This document shows, piece by piece, positions 14,904 through 20,405 of a DNA stretch of 20,405 bases. Within the stretch, counting starts at the first letter, position 1, and each line of letters opens with the position of its first letter. A program made the translations under genes and the position numbers. This stretch comes from Bacillota bacterium. Lineage in GTDB: Bacteria; Bacillota; Clostridia; Christensenellales; SZUA-584. The notes beneath the pieces were generated by a model that saw nothing but the letters and a program-made list of their open reading frames with translations, made no database searches and was not told the origin of the DNA. The stretch spans positions 1 through 20,405 of the forward strand of contig JAEWCC010000033.1 of assembly GCA_023390815.1 (NCBI GenBank), written 5' to 3'.

Positions 14904-15616
14904 ACGGCCTCCCCTGTGTGGATCGCTTCCGTGAGGCCGATATCGCCTGTGTACAAGGCTTTGCCGATGATCACGCCTGACGCGCTCGTCTGCGCGATGT
15001 TCTGTACGTCTTCGATCCGGCTCATGCCGCCCGAAGCGATGATCTCCAGTCCCGTCATTTCCACCATCTCACGCACCCCGGCGACGTTCGGGCCGCTGAG
15101 CATGCCGTCCCTCGCGATATCGGTGTAAATGACGATGCGGATACCGCGCAGCTTCATCTCCTGCGCGAGCAGCACAGGGCTGACCTTCGTCTTTTGCGCC
15201 CAGCCGCGTGTGGCGACACGCCCGTCTTTCGCGTCGATGCCCACCACGATGCGTCCGGGGTATTGGGCTGCCGCCTGCTCCACGAGCTCCGGCGCTTCAA
15301 AAGCCGCCGTGCCGATGATGACGCGCGCCACGCCCAGTTCCAAGCGCTGCCGGATATCCTCCATGCTGCGCACGCCGCCGCCCAGCTGCACCGGTATATT
15401 TACCGCCTTGAGGATATTGGTTACGGCTTCGCGGTTGGAAAACTCGCCGGAAAACGCCGCGTCGAGGTCCACAACGTGCAGGTACTGCGCGCCCTCGCTT
15501 TGCCAGCGCAGCGCGACCGCAGCGGGGTCCCCGTACTCGGTGGCCTGTTCCATATCGCCCATCTTCAGGCGGACGCACATGCTGTTTTTAAGGTCGATCG
15601 CCGGATATATCTTCAT
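14897..15616 (-). CDS. hisA: ProFAR isomerase HisA
   Basis: HisA converts ProFAR to PRFAR by an Amadori rearrangement, the step before HisH/HisF. The 239-aa (beta-alpha)8 barrel has catalytic Asp8 (YPAIDLKNSMCVRL), VVDLDAAFSG, the phosphate loop QLGGGVRS, the second catalytic Asp in YTDIARDGMLSGPN, and ASGGMS. The stretch after the first Asp (KNSMCVRLKMGD) departs a little from the common KDGKCVRL form, but the key residues are kept. It overlaps hisH by 4 nt (ATGA) upstream and hisF by 7 nt downstream. Confidence 0.97.
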   Translation of the reverse strand: MKIYPAIDLKNSMCVRLKMGDMEQATEYGDPAAVALRWQSEGAQYLHVVDLDAAFSGEFSNREAVTNILKAVNIPVQLGGGVRSMEDIRQRLELGVARVIIGTAAFEAPELVEQAAAQYPGRIVVGIDAKDGRVATRGWAQKTKVSPVLLAQEMKLRGIRIVIYTDIARDGMLSGPNVAGVREMVEMTGLEIIASGGMSRIEDVQNIAQTSASGVIIGKALYTGDIGLTEAIHTGEAVC

Positions 15617-16206
15617 GACATCTCTCCGAATTTTTTCAGCATCGTAAGTCCCGCGTCCCCGCTTTTCTCCGGGTGGAACTGCAGGCCGATGATATTATCC
15701 TTCCGTACCGCCGCGGTAAACCGGTAGCCGTAATCCGCTTCCGCGATAATGTATGGCTCGGGCACGCCGGAGGCGTGATAGGAATGGACAAAATATACGT
15801 AAGGCGTTTCAGTAATCAACGGGTCATCGTGCGGCACAAGGCTGTTCCAGCCCATATGAGGCACTTTCAGCCCTTCTACGCGGAATGGCACCACTTCACC
15901 CGTTACGAGTCCGAGGCCTTCGTATACGCCGTTCTCGAAGCTGCGTTCAAATAGCAGCTGCATGCCCAGACAGATGCCCAGAAAGGGCTTGCCTTTTCGG
16001 ATCTCGGACAGCAGCGCATCGCGCATGCCGGACCGGTTCAGGCTGCCGATTGCGTCCGCAAATGCACCCACGCCGGGCAGCACGATATGCGAGGCGTCAG
16101 CGAGGCGCTGCGGAACATCCGTGACCGCAGCCTCAAAACCCAGATACTCAAACGCCTTCTGCACGCTGCGCAGATTCCCCATGCCGTAATCGGCAATCGC
16201 GATCAT
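15613..16206 (-). CDS. hisH: Imidazole glycerol phosphate synthase glutamine amidotransferase subunit HisH
   Basis: HisH hydrolyses glutamine and channels ammonia through HisF. The 197-aa class I glutaminase has all three triad residues: Cys79 in FLGICLGMQLLFE, and His178 and Glu180 in LQFHPEKSG. The N-terminal DYGMGNLRSVQKAFE and LPGVGAF blocks are typical. Its ATG shares one nucleotide with the hisB stop (TAATG), and its end overlaps hisA by 4 nt. The intervening hisA separates it from its partner gene hisF, as is common. Confidence 0.98.
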   Translation of the reverse strand: MIAIADYGMGNLRSVQKAFEYLGFEAAVTDVPQRLADASHIVLPGVGAFADAIGSLNRSGMRDALLSEIRKGKPFLGICLGMQLLFERSFENGVYEGLGLVTGEVVPFRVEGLKVPHMGWNSLVPHDDPLITETPYVYFVHSYHASGVPEPYIIAEADYGYRFTAAVRKDNIIGLQFHPEKSGDAGLTMLKKFGEMS

Positions 16207-16790
16207 TACAGCACTCCCTTTGTGGATGGGATTCCGCTGCTGCGGGGATCCATCTCCAGCGCAAAACGCAGTGCGCGCCCTGCCGCCTTAAACACCGCTT
16301 CAATCATGTGGTGCGTGTTGACACCGTAAACGGTGCTGATATGCAGCGTGAGTCTGGCATTCGTCGCAAACGCGCGGAAAAACTCTTCAAATAGCTGGAC
16401 CGGCACGCCGCCAACCGTTGTGTCCGGGCAGATTACGCTGTACTGCAAATACGCACGTCCCGAAAAGTCCACGCTGACGAAGGCCAGCGCTTCGTCCATG
16501 GGCACAAACTGTGTGGCATACCGGCTGATGCCTGCCTTGTCGCCCACTGCTGCTGCGAATGCTTCGCCCAACGCGATTCCCACGTCTTCAATCGTGTGGT
16601 GTTCATCGACATGGAGGTCGCCTTTTGCTTCAAGCGTCAGATCGAGCAGACCATGGCGCGCAAACAGATCGAGCATGTGGTCGAAGAAGCCGATGCCCGT
16701 GCTGATCTGCCGCTTGCCTTCGCCGTCGATGTTCAATGAAAGACGGATGTTTGTTTCGCTGGTATCCCTCTGGATTTCCGCGCTTCTCAT
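16206..16790 (-). CDS. hisB: Imidazoleglycerol-phosphate dehydratase HisB (monofunctional)
   Basis: HisB removes water from imidazole glycerol phosphate to give imidazole acetol phosphate, using a di-manganese centre. The 194-aa product has the two His-rich repeats expected of the fold: FDHMLDLFARHG with DEHHTIEDVGIALGEA (62-77), and the C-terminal THHMIEAVFKAAGRAL. It lacks the HAD phosphatase domain of the enterobacterial fusion, so histidinol-phosphate phosphatase must be encoded elsewhere. Its start overlaps hisD by 4 nt and its stop overlaps hisH by 1 nt. Confidence 0.98.
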   Translation of the reverse strand: MRSAEIQRDTSETNIRLSLNIDGEGKRQISTGIGFFDHMLDLFARHGLLDLTLEAKGDLHVDEHHTIEDVGIALGEAFAAAVGDKAGISRYATQFVPMDEALAFVSVDFSGRAYLQYSVICPDTTVGGVPVQLFEEFFRAFATNARLTLHISTVYGVNTHHMIEAVFKAAGRALRFALEMDPRSSGIPSTKGVL

Positions 16791-18079
16791 GGCATATCCT
16801 CCCGTTCAAACCGTATCGTGACGCTCCGGCTGTGCGCATAGAGGCCCTCGGCCTGCGCAAAACGCGCGATATCATCATAGCACGACCGCAGCGCTTTTTC
16901 ATCATAGCACACGTAGTTCGTCGTCTTCACGAAGTTGTCGACCGACAGCGCTGACGAAAACCGGGCGGTACCCGACGTGGGCAGCACATGGTTCGGTCCC
17001 GCAAAATAATCACCCAGCGGTTCGGGCGAATAAGCGCCCAGGAACACCGCGCCCGCGTTGCGGATTTTGCCAAGATGCCGCTTCGGGTTTTCGGTAAGGA
17101 CCTCAAGATGCTCGGGTGCAATCTGGTTGGCGATATCGAACGCCTGCTCCAGCGTATCGGTTACGATGATCGTCCCGAAATCCGCAACGGACTTCTCCGC
17201 AATCCCTCTGCGCGGCAGCAGCGCCAATTGGCGCATAATCTCCGTCTCCGCTTTTTCCGCAAACGTTTGGCTCGGCGTGAGCAGTATGCTCGCGGCCTGT
17301 TCGTCGTGCTCCGCCTGCGAGAGAAAGTCCGCCGCAACATAGGCGGGGTTTGCTGTCTCGTCGGCGATAATAAGCACCTCCGAAGGCCCCGCGATCATAT
17401 CAATTCCTGCCGTTCCAAATACTTCACGTTTGGCGGCAGCCACGTACGCATTCCCCGGCCCGGTGATCACGTCCGCTTTGGGAACACTGTCCGTGCCGTA
17501 CGCGAGCGCGGCGACCGCCTGCGCGCCGCCGATCTTGAGTATCAGATCCGCGCCTGCCATATCCGCAGCGATCAGGGTGAGCGGCTCAATCTGCCCCGTC
17601 TTTCCGGGCGGAGTGACCATGACGATCTGCCCGACACCCGCAATCTTTGCGGGGATGATGTTCATCAGCACACTGGAAGGATATGCGGCCTTGCCGCCCG
17701 GCACATAGACGCCCGCGCGCTGCATGGGAATCACAAGCCTGCCGGTGACCGCACCATCCGAACCGCATTCGTAGTTCTGCCGTTTCTGCATGGAATGGAA
17801 CGTGGCGATATTGGCGGAGCTTTTCTCCAGCGTCCGGATCAATTCCCGAGGCACAGCGTCGTATGCTTCTTTAATCTCCCGCTTAGTGACGCGTATATTG
17901 CTTTCATTCAGATCGAAGCCGTCCAGCCTGCGCGTATATTCAAACAGCGCTTTATCGCCTTCTCGCTCCACATCACGCAATATCCGCCGAACGATTTCGG
18001 TAACCTCTGCGTCCGCTTCCGCTTTGCGCGTCAGACGCTTCAGCGCCGTTTCAACTTCGTTGGCTTTATAGATCTTCAC
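16787..18079 (-). CDS. hisD: Histidinol dehydrogenase HisD
   Basis: HisD makes the last two NAD-dependent oxidations, histidinol to histidinal to histidine. The 430-aa length is typical. Motifs are YPSSVLMNIIPAKIAGV, GPGNAYVAAAKR, GPSEVLIIADE, the zinc-binding QAEHDEQ (Gln255, His258), and GPNHVLPTSGTARFSSALSV, with a C-terminal AHSRSV. The true start is the GTG at 18079, which overlaps the hisG stop (GTGA) and has GGAGGA 6 nt upstream. The same frame is open for 120 codons further upstream through hisG, but that stretch is not HisD-like. It is coupled to hisG and hisB by 4-nt overlaps. Confidence 0.98.
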   Translation of the reverse strand: MKIYKANEVETALKRLTRKAEADAEVTEIVRRILRDVEREGDKALFEYTRRLDGFDLNESNIRVTKREIKEAYDAVPRELIRTLEKSSANIATFHSMQKRQNYECGSDGAVTGRLVIPMQRAGVYVPGGKAAYPSSVLMNIIPAKIAGVGQIVMVTPPGKTGQIEPLTLIAADMAGADLILKIGGAQAVAALAYGTDSVPKADVITGPGNAYVAAAKREVFGTAGIDMIAGPSEVLIIADETANPAYVAADFLSQAEHDEQAASILLTPSQTFAEKAETEIMRQLALLPRRGIAEKSVADFGTIIVTDTLEQAFDIANQIAPEHLEVLTENPKRHLGKIRNAGAVFLGAYSPEPLGDYFAGPNHVLPTSGTARFSSALSVDNFVKTTNYVCYDEKALRSCYDDIARFAQAEGLYAHSRSVTIRFEREDMP

Positions 18080-18711
18080 GCGTCTTCCTCCACTGCCGTT
18101 CGGATTCGCTCGATGAGCGGCACGAGTACATCCGCTTTGATCTTGAGGCTGGCGCGGTTGACCGCAAGCCTTGCGGATACTTCGCATACCTCCTCCAGCA
18201 CCGCGAGGCCGTTTTCGACCAGCGTACGCCCGCTCTCGACGATATCGAGGATCACATCGGAAAGCCCGAGGATGGGGCCGAGTTCCACGCTGCCCGACAG
18301 CTTGATACACTCGATTGATATCCCCTTGGACGCATAAAAGTTGCGCGCGGTCTCGGGGTATTTGGTGGCGACGCGCAGCACCGAAGAGGTGAGCGAGCCG
18401 TTTTTCCTGTCGGGATACCCGGCGATCGCGAGGCGGCATTTACCGAACTTGAGGTCCGCCATCTCATAAAGAGGCAAACCGGCTTCCATCAGCGTATCCT
18501 TACCCGCTACACCCAGGTCCGCCACGCCGTGGTCCACATAGGTCGGGACATCGGTCGGTTTCACAAGAATAAAGCGCATATCGCTTTGAGCGTCATAAAA
18601 GATGAGCTTACGGGTATCCGCCAGCACTTCCTTGCACTCAATACCGCACTTTTCCAACAGTGCCATCGTCTTTTCGGCAAGCCGCCCCTTAGCGAGCGCG
18701 ATTGTAATCAT
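18076..18711 (-). CDS. hisG: ATP phosphoribosyltransferase catalytic subunit HisG (short form)
   Basis: HisG joins ATP and PRPP, the first and feedback-controlled step. At 211 aa it is the short form, which lacks the C-terminal regulatory domain and needs HisZ for activity and histidine inhibition. It has IALAKGRLAEKT at the N-terminus, GVADLGVAGKDTLMEAG, and the PRPP-binding region ending in DVILDIVESGRTLVENGL. It starts 9 nt after the hisZ stop with the ribosome site AAGGAG, and overlaps the hisD GTG by 4 nt. Confidence 0.98.
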   Translation of the reverse strand: MITIALAKGRLAEKTMALLEKCGIECKEVLADTRKLIFYDAQSDMRFILVKPTDVPTYVDHGVADLGVAGKDTLMEAGLPLYEMADLKFGKCRLAIAGYPDRKNGSLTSSVLRVATKYPETARNFYASKGISIECIKLSGSVELGPILGLSDVILDIVESGRTLVENGLAVLEEVCEVSARLAVNRASLKIKADVLVPLIERIRTAVEEDA

Positions 18712-18720
18712 GGTGTCTCC

Positions 18721-19914
18721 TTACAGTATGCTCATCGTTTCGTCGGCTTCGAAGTAAACCGCCGTTTGCGCCGCGTTCTTGATTTTAAGCGAACGCAGCG
18801 TCTCCCGATCCGCACCGGGAGAAAACAATACCCGTTTTCCCTGCGCTCTCAGCGCCTCGGCATAGGCATAGGCCTTGCCGTTGCAGCCGTCGTCGCCCGA
18901 AATCACCGCAAACGTTTCGTAACCGCCTCGAAGCAGCCCCTGCCGCTCCATTGCGATCATCACGCGTTTGATGCCCAGCGCAAAGCCGGTTGCCGGCGCG
19001 GGCGGACCGAATTTGGCCAGAAGATCGTCGTAACGCCCGCCCGATACGACCGGAAAACCGATGGCAGGCGCGATGCCGCGGAATATGATGCCTGAGTAGT
19101 ACGCAATATCGTGCAGCATGCCAAAGTCGATCGACAGATACCGGGCGAGGCCATACTCTTCAAGCAAATTATACACGGAGCGTAGGTTCTCCACGGCCGC
19201 CGCGCACTTTGGGTTATCGGTAAGCGACAACGCCCTCTGAAACACCTCCGGTCCGCCGAAGAGATCTGGCAGCGCGATGATTTGCGCTCTCTTATCCGGG
19301 CTTAAGTGAAGCTCATCGGCAATCGCGCTTACAGCAATAAGGTCTTTAGCGTCTACGGCGTGGCGAAGTTTGTCGGTCTGCGCTTCTCCCAAGTTCAAAT
19401 CAGAAATCAGCGCCTTAAAATAGGATACCTGGCCGATGTCGATCGTGAACGTTTCGAGCCCGCAGGTTTTAAGCGCCTTAATGGCCAGGGCGATCACTTC
19501 CGCATCGGCAGTGCAGCGATCATCGCCAATGAGCTCTACACCAGCCTGCGTGAACTCTCCGGCGCGTCCGATTGCGGGCTGTGCCGCGGCAAACGAGTTC
19601 TGAATGTAAAAGAGCCGTGCGGAGGTAAGGTCTGTCCGTGTCGCCGAAAGCCGTGCGATCGGCACGGTAATATCAGGCCGCAGCACGAGAATCCGCCCCT
19701 TCGCGTCCATGAACTTGATCATGCTTTCCTGCATATAGGCGCCTACGCCGCTTTGAAATACATCGTAGAACTCATACGTGGGCGTTTCGACCTCATCGAA
19801 TCCCCCGGTGATGAATGCGCCGCGCAGCGCGGTTTCGATATTGCGTTTGATGCAGCACTCGGCTGGCAGACAATCTTCCACGCCGTCCGGTACTTGCCGG
19901 AGATACTTCTCCAT
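18721..19914 (-). CDS. hisZ: ATP phosphoribosyltransferase regulatory subunit HisZ
   Basis: HisZ is a catalytically dead relative of histidyl-tRNA synthetase that forms a hetero-octamer with short HisG and gives histidine feedback. The 397 residues show the class II synthetase-like core: TPTYEFYDVFQ, the motif-2-like ARLFYIQNSFAAAQPAIGRAGEFTQAG region, and SGGRYDDLLAKFG with ATGFALGIKRVM late. The C-terminal anticodon-binding domain of true HisRS is largely missing. The pairing with short hisG directly downstream supports HisZ over HisS. It is the first gene of the operon, with AAAGGAG 5 nt before the ATG. Confidence 0.96.
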   Translation of the reverse strand: MEKYLRQVPDGVEDCLPAECCIKRNIETALRGAFITGGFDEVETPTYEFYDVFQSGVGAYMQESMIKFMDAKGRILVLRPDITVPIARLSATRTDLTSARLFYIQNSFAAAQPAIGRAGEFTQAGVELIGDDRCTADAEVIALAIKALKTCGLETFTIDIGQVSYFKALISDLNLGEAQTDKLRHAVDAKDLIAVSAIADELHLSPDKRAQIIALPDLFGGPEVFQRALSLTDNPKCAAAVENLRSVYNLLEEYGLARYLSIDFGMLHDIAYYSGIIFRGIAPAIGFPVVSGGRYDDLLAKFGPPAPATGFALGIKRVMIAMERQGLLRGGYETFAVISGDDGCNGKAYAYAEALRAQGKRVLFSPGADRETLRSLKIKNAAQTAVYFEADETMSIL

Positions 19915-19925
19915 GCCCGCTCCTT

Positions 19926-19945
19926 TTAGTATGTTACTATGCTAA
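19926..19945. promoter_or_regulatory. Candidate his operator in the leader
   Basis: TTAGTAT and ATGCTAA flank six bases, giving an imperfect 20-bp palindrome. It contains the perfect 13-bp palindrome TAGTATGTTACTA (19927-19939). It lies at and just after the expected transcription start. In many Firmicutes, his genes are thought to be controlled by a TrpR-family repressor (HisR/YerC). I infer that this is its site, from position and symmetry. Confidence 0.5.
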
Positions 19946-19948
19946 TAC

Positions 19949-19977
19949 ATTATATTAACGGTTGTAACTTTTGTCAA
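19949..19977 (-). promoter_or_regulatory. Consensus sigma-A promoter of the his operon
   Basis: The minus strand reads TTGACA (complement of 19972-19977), exactly 17 nt, then TATAAT (complement of 19949-19954). Both boxes match consensus fully. The resulting leader is only about 30 nt, which leaves no room for a T-box or attenuator. Confidence 0.88.
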
Positions 19978-19991
19978 TGTCATTATACAAA

Positions 19992-20021
19992 GAAAAGGCT
20001 GTCGGCTCAAGTCCGACAGCC
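19992..20021 (-). terminator. Rho-independent terminator of the spore-protein gene
   Basis: GGCTGTCGG (19997-20005) and CCGACAGCC (20013-20021) form a perfect 9-bp stem with a 7-nt loop. On the minus strand TTTTCTTT follows. A second small hairpin (TGGGG/CCCCA, 20026-20039) precedes it. Confidence 0.88.
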
Positions 20022-20051
20022 TCTATGGGGTTGCCCCCAGCCATCATTTGA

Positions 20052-20270
20052 TTAGAACGTCCTACCGCTTCCAGACATGCTGCTTTCAGCATACTGTATC
20101 ATCTTCTTCACCATGTTACCACCGATTCTACCCGCTTCACGAGCCGGGATATCCCCGTTGTAACCCTGCTGAAGGTTCACGCCGACTTCGCTCGCCACTT
20201 CATACTTCATGTTGTTGAGCATCTGTTTTGCATTAGGAACCAAAGTCTGATTACTGTTGTTGTTAGCCAT
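20052..20270 (-). CDS. Alpha/beta-type small acid-soluble spore protein (SASP)
   Basis: SASPs coat and protect DNA in the dormant spore and are cut by the protease GPR at germination. The 72-aa product shows the family pattern: an Asn/Gln-rich start, LVPNAKQMLNNMKYEVASEVGVNL in which YEVASE (23-28) is the GPR cleavage site, and GRIGGNMVKKMI near the C-terminus. I chose the ATG at 20270, 8 nt after GGAGG; a GTG at 20279 overlaps that ribosome site and is unlikely. It is monocistronic, with a terminator downstream and a possible sigma-G promoter upstream. It marks the organism as a spore former. Confidence 0.95.
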   Translation of the reverse strand: MANNNSNQTLVPNAKQMLNNMKYEVASEVGVNLQQGYNGDIPAREAGRIGGNMVKKMIQYAESSMSGSGRTF

Positions 20271-20305
20271 CTCTTTCACCTCCTTTAATTATTGCCTTGC
20301 ACATT

Positions 20306-20334
20306 TAATTTGCCCAATAACATAAATAATACGC
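20306..20334 (-). promoter_or_regulatory. Possible sigma-G promoter of the SASP gene
   Basis: The minus strand reads GCGTA (complement of 20330-20334), 17 nt, then CAAATTA (complement of 20306-20312). Each box has one mismatch to the forespore consensus (GCATA and CATATTA). This is the expected control of a SASP gene, but the match is only moderate. The rest of the sequence up to the window end shows nothing else. Confidence 0.45.
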
Positions 20335-20405
20335 TGGTAATAAAATAAAGGGGTGGCAGATTTAATTAATCGAAGTTTTGGCGAATTGACGTTCAAAACG
20401 CGTTG

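Noticed and set aside
16988..18337. Long plus-strand open frame (449 codons) opposite hisD and hisG
   Set aside because: Arg/His-rich shadow of well-supported genes; it has no ribosome site and no recognisable motif.
18080..18439. Open 120-codon extension of the hisD frame upstream of its GTG
   Set aside because: It runs entirely within hisG in another frame. The GTG at 18079 has a strong ribosome site and gives the normal HisD length.
19915..19977. T-box or histidine attenuator before hisZ
   Set aside because: The leader is about 30 nt with no T-box sequence, specifier stem or antiterminator.
1..20405. CRISPR arrays, insertion sequences or long direct repeats
   Set aside because: No regularly spaced repeats, transposase motifs or terminal inverted repeats were seen by eye.

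Overview
The window is a stretch of chromosome from a spore-forming, low-to-mid GC Firmicute of the class Clostridia (base composition looks like the mid-50s % GC). Three things point there: an alpha/beta-type small acid-soluble spore protein, MutS with an endonuclease-type MutL, and a hisZ-dependent short hisG in the gene order usual for Firmicutes. Strong Shine-Dalgarno sequences, frequent GTG/TTG starts and classic sigma-A promoters fit as well. Nearly all genes lie on the minus strand. I see no phage, transposon, CRISPR array or defence island. Most of the window is housekeeping and biosynthetic DNA, with a few small unexplained items.

Layout by coordinate (minus-strand operons are transcribed right to left). 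1-4666: miaA (start only), mutL and mutS, a mismatch-repair operon that reads into a tRNA-modification gene. 4775-5554: a plus-strand lipoprotein divergent from mutS, whose -35 box overlaps the mutS -35 region. 5528-8252: miaB followed by a membrane-anchored HExxH metallopeptidase-like protein. Together the lipoprotein and the peptidase-like gene separate miaB from mutS, which are often neighbours in Firmicutes. 8352-9278: a DegV-family fatty-acid-binding protein. 9514-9997: a four-tRNA operon (Val-UAC, Gly-GCC, Cys-GCA, Leu-UAA in transcription order) with its own promoter and terminator and a hairpin in every spacer. 10319-11415: plus-strand nitroreductase and a small two-helix membrane protein that looks like the front part of an FtsK/SpoIIIE-type protein without its motor. 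11446-13256: a two-gene ABC-2 exporter. 13509-19914: the histidine operon hisZ-G-D-B-H-A-F-IE, with overlapping or near-overlapping genes. 20052-20270: the spore protein gene with its terminator and a possible sigma-G promoter.

The his operon encodes the whole pathway except the aminotransferase (HisC) and histidinol-phosphate phosphatase, which must be elsewhere. HisZ and short HisG form the first enzyme. HisIE, HisA, HisH/HisF and HisB carry the product to imidazole-acetol phosphate, and HisD makes the last two oxidations. A consensus promoter (TTGACA-N17-TATAAT) precedes hisZ. A symmetric TTAG/CTAA element lies in its short leader, where a repressor could act; the leader is too short for a T-box.

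The least explained items are the HExxH protein and its tail-to-tail overlap with the lipoprotein, the motor-less FtsK-like protein, the inverted repeat over the ABC-exporter promoter, and the hairpin-in-every-spacer design of the tRNA operon. I found no convincing undescribed multi-gene system.
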